The position numbers were made by a program, and so were the translations under genes. Positions 61,617 through 64,000 of a stretch of 64,000 bases of DNA are shown here, one piece after another. The notes beneath the pieces are model-generated. The model was not told the DNA's origin, made no database searches, and saw only the letters and a list, made by a program, of their open reading frames with translations. Positions within the stretch are counted from its first letter, which is position 1. Each line of letters opens with the position of its first letter. The stretch comes from an uncultured Mediterraneibacter sp. (lineage in GTDB: Bacteria > Bacillota > Clostridia > Lachnospirales > Lachnospiraceae): contig NZ_CALWFZ010000004.1 in NCBI RefSeq assembly GCF_944377805.1, positions 62,001 to 126,000 of the forward strand, written 5' to 3'.

Positions 61617-62558
61617 ATGAGACGGATTTCACCGGGAATTATAGTTGTATTTGTGTTTCTCGCAATGCTTTTCTCTCCGCAGGAAGTATTTAACGGTGCG
61701 TCTGAGGGCCTTCTACTCTGGTTTCAGATCATTATTCCCACCCTCTTTCCTTTTATGCTCGTTTCCAATCTGATGCTTGCGTCCGGAGGCCTTTCTATTG
61801 TCGCCAGACTCTCAGGCGGTATATCGCGCGCAATATTCGGAACGTCCGAAAATGGAAGTTTCGCGGTTCTGGCAGGTTTTCTCTGCGGGTATCCGATGGG
61901 AGCAAAAGTATCGGCGGATCTGCTGCGGGCAAATAAAATCACAGAGCAGGAGGCAGGGTATCTTCTTTCTTTTTGCAATAATACCAGTCCTGTTTTTATC
62001 ATCAATTATATCGTATGGAAAAGCCTCGGGAAAGAGGAGCTTCTTGCTCCCACACTGATCATTCTCTTTATAGTTCCGATGCTGCTGAGCTTAGTATTTC
62101 GCAGGTATTATCTGAAAGGGAAGAAATTCTTTGAAAATGTTGATTTACAGGAAATGCCCGGAAGAAAGTTTAATTTAGGCCTTGTAGATGAATGTATGAT
62201 GAACAGTTTTGAATCAATTGTCAAAGTGGGCGGTTATATTATTCTGTTTTCTATTCTCATATCACTTCTGAACGGAATCCTGAGCCGGAATTGTCCTGTG
62301 TTTCTGCTTCCCGCGATATTGGAGATCACCAATGGGATCAGAATGATTGCGGAGAATATTCAAAATATAACAGTCTCTTATCCGCTTATACTCGGCATCA
62401 CTACCTTTGGAGGATTGTGTGCCGCTGCTCAGACGAGCTGCATGCTTGAGGGAACCGGGATTAAAATGTTGCCCTACCTCATAGAAAAACTGGCTGCCGC
62501 TCTGGCAGCCAGTCTGATTGGCTATCTGTATATTTATACCGTTACCTGTACAGTCTGA
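61617..62558 (+). CDS. ylbJ: YlbJ-like nucleoside-recognition (gate) domain membrane protein
   Basis: 313 residues, about eight membrane spans. Two gate-type repeats: IIIPTLFPFMLVSNLMLASGG with GFLCGYPMGAKVSADLL, then a second half from about residue 190. In Bacillus, YlbJ is needed for normal spore formation and its gene adjoins coaD, as here, which hints at a spore-former. AGGAGG precedes the ATG. Its 3' end contains a terminator for the opposite strand. Confidence 0.88.
   Translation: MRRISPGIIVVFVFLAMLFSPQEVFNGASEGLLLWFQIIIPTLFPFMLVSNLMLASGGLSIVARLSGGISRAIFGTSENGSFAVLAGFLCGYPMGAKVSADLLRANKITEQEAGYLLSFCNNTSPVFIINYIVWKSLGKEELLAPTLIILFIVPMLLSLVFRRYYLKGKKFFENVDLQEMPGRKFNLGLVDECMMNSFESIVKVGGYIILFSILISLLNGILSRNCPVFLLPAILEITNGIRMIAENIQNITVSYPLILGITTFGGLCAAAQTSCMLEGTGIKMLPYLIEKLAAALAASLIGYLYIYTVTCTV
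62480..62513 (-). terminator. Terminator of the rsmD-coaD unit, inside the ylbJ coding region
   Basis: Perfect 10-bp stem ACTGGCTGCC (62489-62498) / GGCAGCCAGT (62504-62513) with a 5-nt loop. On the minus strand it is followed by TTTTT. It is 56 nt beyond the last gene of that unit. Confidence 0.85.
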
Positions 62559-62568
62559 AGAGATGAAA

Positions 62569-63132
62569 TTACTGCTGTGGTTCTTCGTCCTCCGGAATCA
62601 CAAGTTCGGAACGGTTGGAACGGACAGTATCATAGCACTCCTGAAGAGAATTGATCAGACCGTCATACTTTGTCGTATAACTGTCGAGTGTGTGTCCGAT
62701 GATGCTTTCGGCATTCGCAAGCAGATCGTCGGTATACTGAATTGCTCCGATGCGGATGGCATTTGCGTCGGAAGTCGCATTGTCTATGATTTCCTGTGCC
62801 TGCGCAGTCGCCTGTGTGACGATCTCGTTGGCCTGCGCATACGCCTGCTGCATGATCTCATGCTCGCTTACGAGTTCCGTTGTCTGTACCTGCGCCTCCT
62901 CGATCATAGCGTCTGCTTTTGCCTTTGCATCCGCAAGGATTGCATCGCGGTTTGCAATGATTTTCTGATAACGTTTGATCTCATCCGGAGTTTTCATCCG
63001 TAGTTCTTTCAACAGTTCATCAAGATGTTCTTTGTTGACGATGATCTTCGTAGTAGACAGCGGCTGAAACTTACAATCTCTGTCGATATACTCTTCGATC
63101 TCTTCGATAATCTGCTCAATACGGCTGCTCAT
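62569..63132 (-). CDS. Coiled-coil protein, DivIVA/ATP-synthase-b-like, function unknown
   Basis: 187 residues, almost entirely helical. An N-terminal segment with [19 protein letters not shown], then a long Ala/Glu/Gln-rich coiled coil (about 40-135), ending in an acidic tail. No membrane helix or signal peptide. Clostridial genomes often call it 'ATPase', without evidence. It overlaps the coaD stop by four bases, and conservation beside coaD suggests a real, cytoplasmic, possibly scaffold role. Confidence 0.8.
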   Translation of the reverse strand: MSSRIEQIIEEIEEYIDRDCKFQPLSTTKIIVNKEHLDELLKELRMKTPDEIKRYQKIIANRDAILADAKAKADAMIEEAQVQTTELVSEHEIMQQAYAQANEIVTQATAQAQEIIDNATSDANAIRIGAIQYTDDLLANAESIIGHTLDSYTTKYDGLINSLQECYDTVRSNRSELVIPEDEEPQQ

Positions 63133-63626
63133 TTCCTACACTCTCCTTTTGTACTCATCTTTTTTCTAAGCTCCACAGCTACCACATCCGGCACAAATTG
63201 TGATATATCTCCCCCAAATGCGGCGATCTCTTTCACTGTGGTGGAACTCAAATAAGAATATTCAATACTTGTAGTCAGAAACATAGTTTCAACATTTGGT
63301 TCCAGTTTATGATTGGTCTGCGACATCTGTAACTCATATTCAAAATCAGTGATAGCCCTGAGGCCTCTGATAACCAGACTGGCATCCATATTTGACGCGA
63401 AGTCCACCAGGAGTCCCTCGAAAGGAACGATTCTGACATTATTGAGATCTTTTGTCACTTCCTCTAACATTTTAACACGTTCTTCTACAGAAAACAACGG
63501 GATTTTCGCCTTATTACACAATACTCCTACAATCAGTTCGTCAACGATCTTGCAGGATCTCAATATAATATCCATATGCCCGTATGTAACAGGGTCAAAA
63601 CTTCCCGGATAAACTGCTCTTAACAT
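63129..63626 (-). CDS. coaD: Phosphopantetheine adenylyltransferase CoaD
   Basis: 165 residues, standard length. [15 protein letters not shown] carries the HxGH-type nucleotidyltransferase motif (here TYGHM), followed by [18 protein letters not shown] and the [13 protein letters not shown] motif. It makes dephospho-CoA. The start overlaps the rsmD stop, the usual rsmD-coaD pair. Confidence 0.97.
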   Translation of the reverse strand: MLRAVYPGSFDPVTYGHMDIILRSCKIVDELIVGVLCNKAKIPLFSVEERVKMLEEVTKDLNNVRIVPFEGLLVDFASNMDASLVIRGLRAITDFEYELQMSQTNHKLEPNVETMFLTTSIEYSYLSSTTVKEIAAFGGDISQFVPDVVAVELRKKMSTKGECRK

Positions 63627-64000
63627 ATTTCTTCCACCCCGGATTTCGCTATAAACATATGTTTATTTGTCTTATATATTTTCTCCCTCACAACAGACAG
63701 GCCGATTCCATCAACATAGGAAAAATCAGTTTCTTTCGCGGCTTCTGTAATGATAAGGGTATTGTCATGCATCAGCTCCGATCCCGCCAGATATTGGAGC
63801 ACCTTTTTCTCATATCCGCGATGATAGGGCGGATCTATAAAAATAATATCGAATACCTTTTTCCCTTCCAGCTGATAGAGGGAGTGCATAACATCTCCTG
63901 TCATCGTGACCGCCTTTGCGTCCAGCCGGGTGAATTTAAGATTGTCCTTAATGCAGATCATGGCCTGGGGATTGTTCTCAACAAATACAGCTTCTTTCGC
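63620..64000 (-). CDS. rsmD: 16S rRNA (guanine(966)-N2)-methyltransferase RsmD (C-terminal part)
   Basis: The frame is open through the window end, so the N-terminus and the SAM-binding glycine motif are missing. The target-base motif DPPY (FIDPPYHRG) and the later segment LIITEAAKE identify the family, and adjacency to coaD supports RsmD. Confidence 0.92.
   Translation of the reverse strand, partial: AKEAVFVENNPQAMICIKDNLKFTRLDAKAVTMTGDVMHSLYQLEGKKVFDIIFIDPPYHRGYEKKVLQYLAGSELMHDNTLIITEAAKETDFSYVDGIGLSVVREKIYKTNKHMFIAKSGVEEIC

Overview
This window reads as a stretch of core chromosome from a low-to-mid GC, Gram-positive anaerobe of the class Clostridia, most likely the family Lachnospiraceae. 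The reasons are gene order and protein style rather than any marker RNA: rpsO-pnp, mutS-mutL-miaA, radC-mreBCD-mrdA-minCDE-rodA-mgsA, yggS-sepF-ylmH-lspA-rluD, the TIGR03960/TIGR03936/RNase G/L21/Prp/L27/Obg/YhbY/NadD/YqeK/RsfS series, and coaD beside ylbJ. Strong AGGAGG-type ribosome sites, TTG/GTG starts and TTGACA/TATAAT promoters with 17-nt spacers fit a Firmicute. I see no rRNA, tRNA, CRISPR array, prophage or insertion sequence.

Layout. 1-5.5 kb (+): nrnA end, truB, ribF, rpsO, pnp and a small membrane protein. 5.5-15.6 kb (+): mismatch repair (mutS, mutL), tRNA modification (miaA), a PLP enzyme and two flavoproteins, ending in a large nested inverted-repeat element. 15.6-26.1 kb (+): radC and the cell-shape/division block (mreBCD, PBP2, minCDE, rodA), then mgsA and a DD-carboxypeptidase. 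26.1-32.3 kb: a small DUF378 gene (-), then an HlyD-like adaptor with yggS-sepF-ylmH-lspA-rluD and a cytidylate-kinase-like gene (+). 32.3-37.8 kb: ttcA-like (-), a FUSC membrane protein (+), a tyrosine recombinase (-), and a divergent lysM/lexA pair whose shared intergenic region carries at least three LexA boxes (SOS module). 37.8-48.2 kb (-): ribosome assembly and translation genes, with lysC and a CBS gene inserted between RNase G and rplU. 48.3-53.6 kb (-): partial histidine operon hisZ-G-D-B-IE behind a perfect consensus promoter. 53.6-61.5 kb (-): recU, two pseudouridine synthases, an SDR, YgiQ, a HAD phosphatase, an RsmF-like methyltransferase and an M23 peptidase. 61.6-64 kb: ylbJ (+), then a coiled-coil protein, coaD and rsmD (-).

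I do not find a clearly new multi-gene system. The observations most worth following are: the 180-bp nested hairpin element after the second flavoprotein gene; a long stem-loop at the predicted 5' end of pnp mRNA; a HisIE protein with an N-terminal HisA/HisF-like barrel that has lost both catalytic aspartates; a methylglyoxal synthase homologue with Lys at the catalytic Asp position; a MinE without the usual membrane-targeting N-terminus; an RNase G that ends just before the zinc-link; a PBP2 with an insertion of about 255 residues; and a lone HlyD-type adaptor heading the sepF operon. All calls come from reading sequence only; no database search was run.
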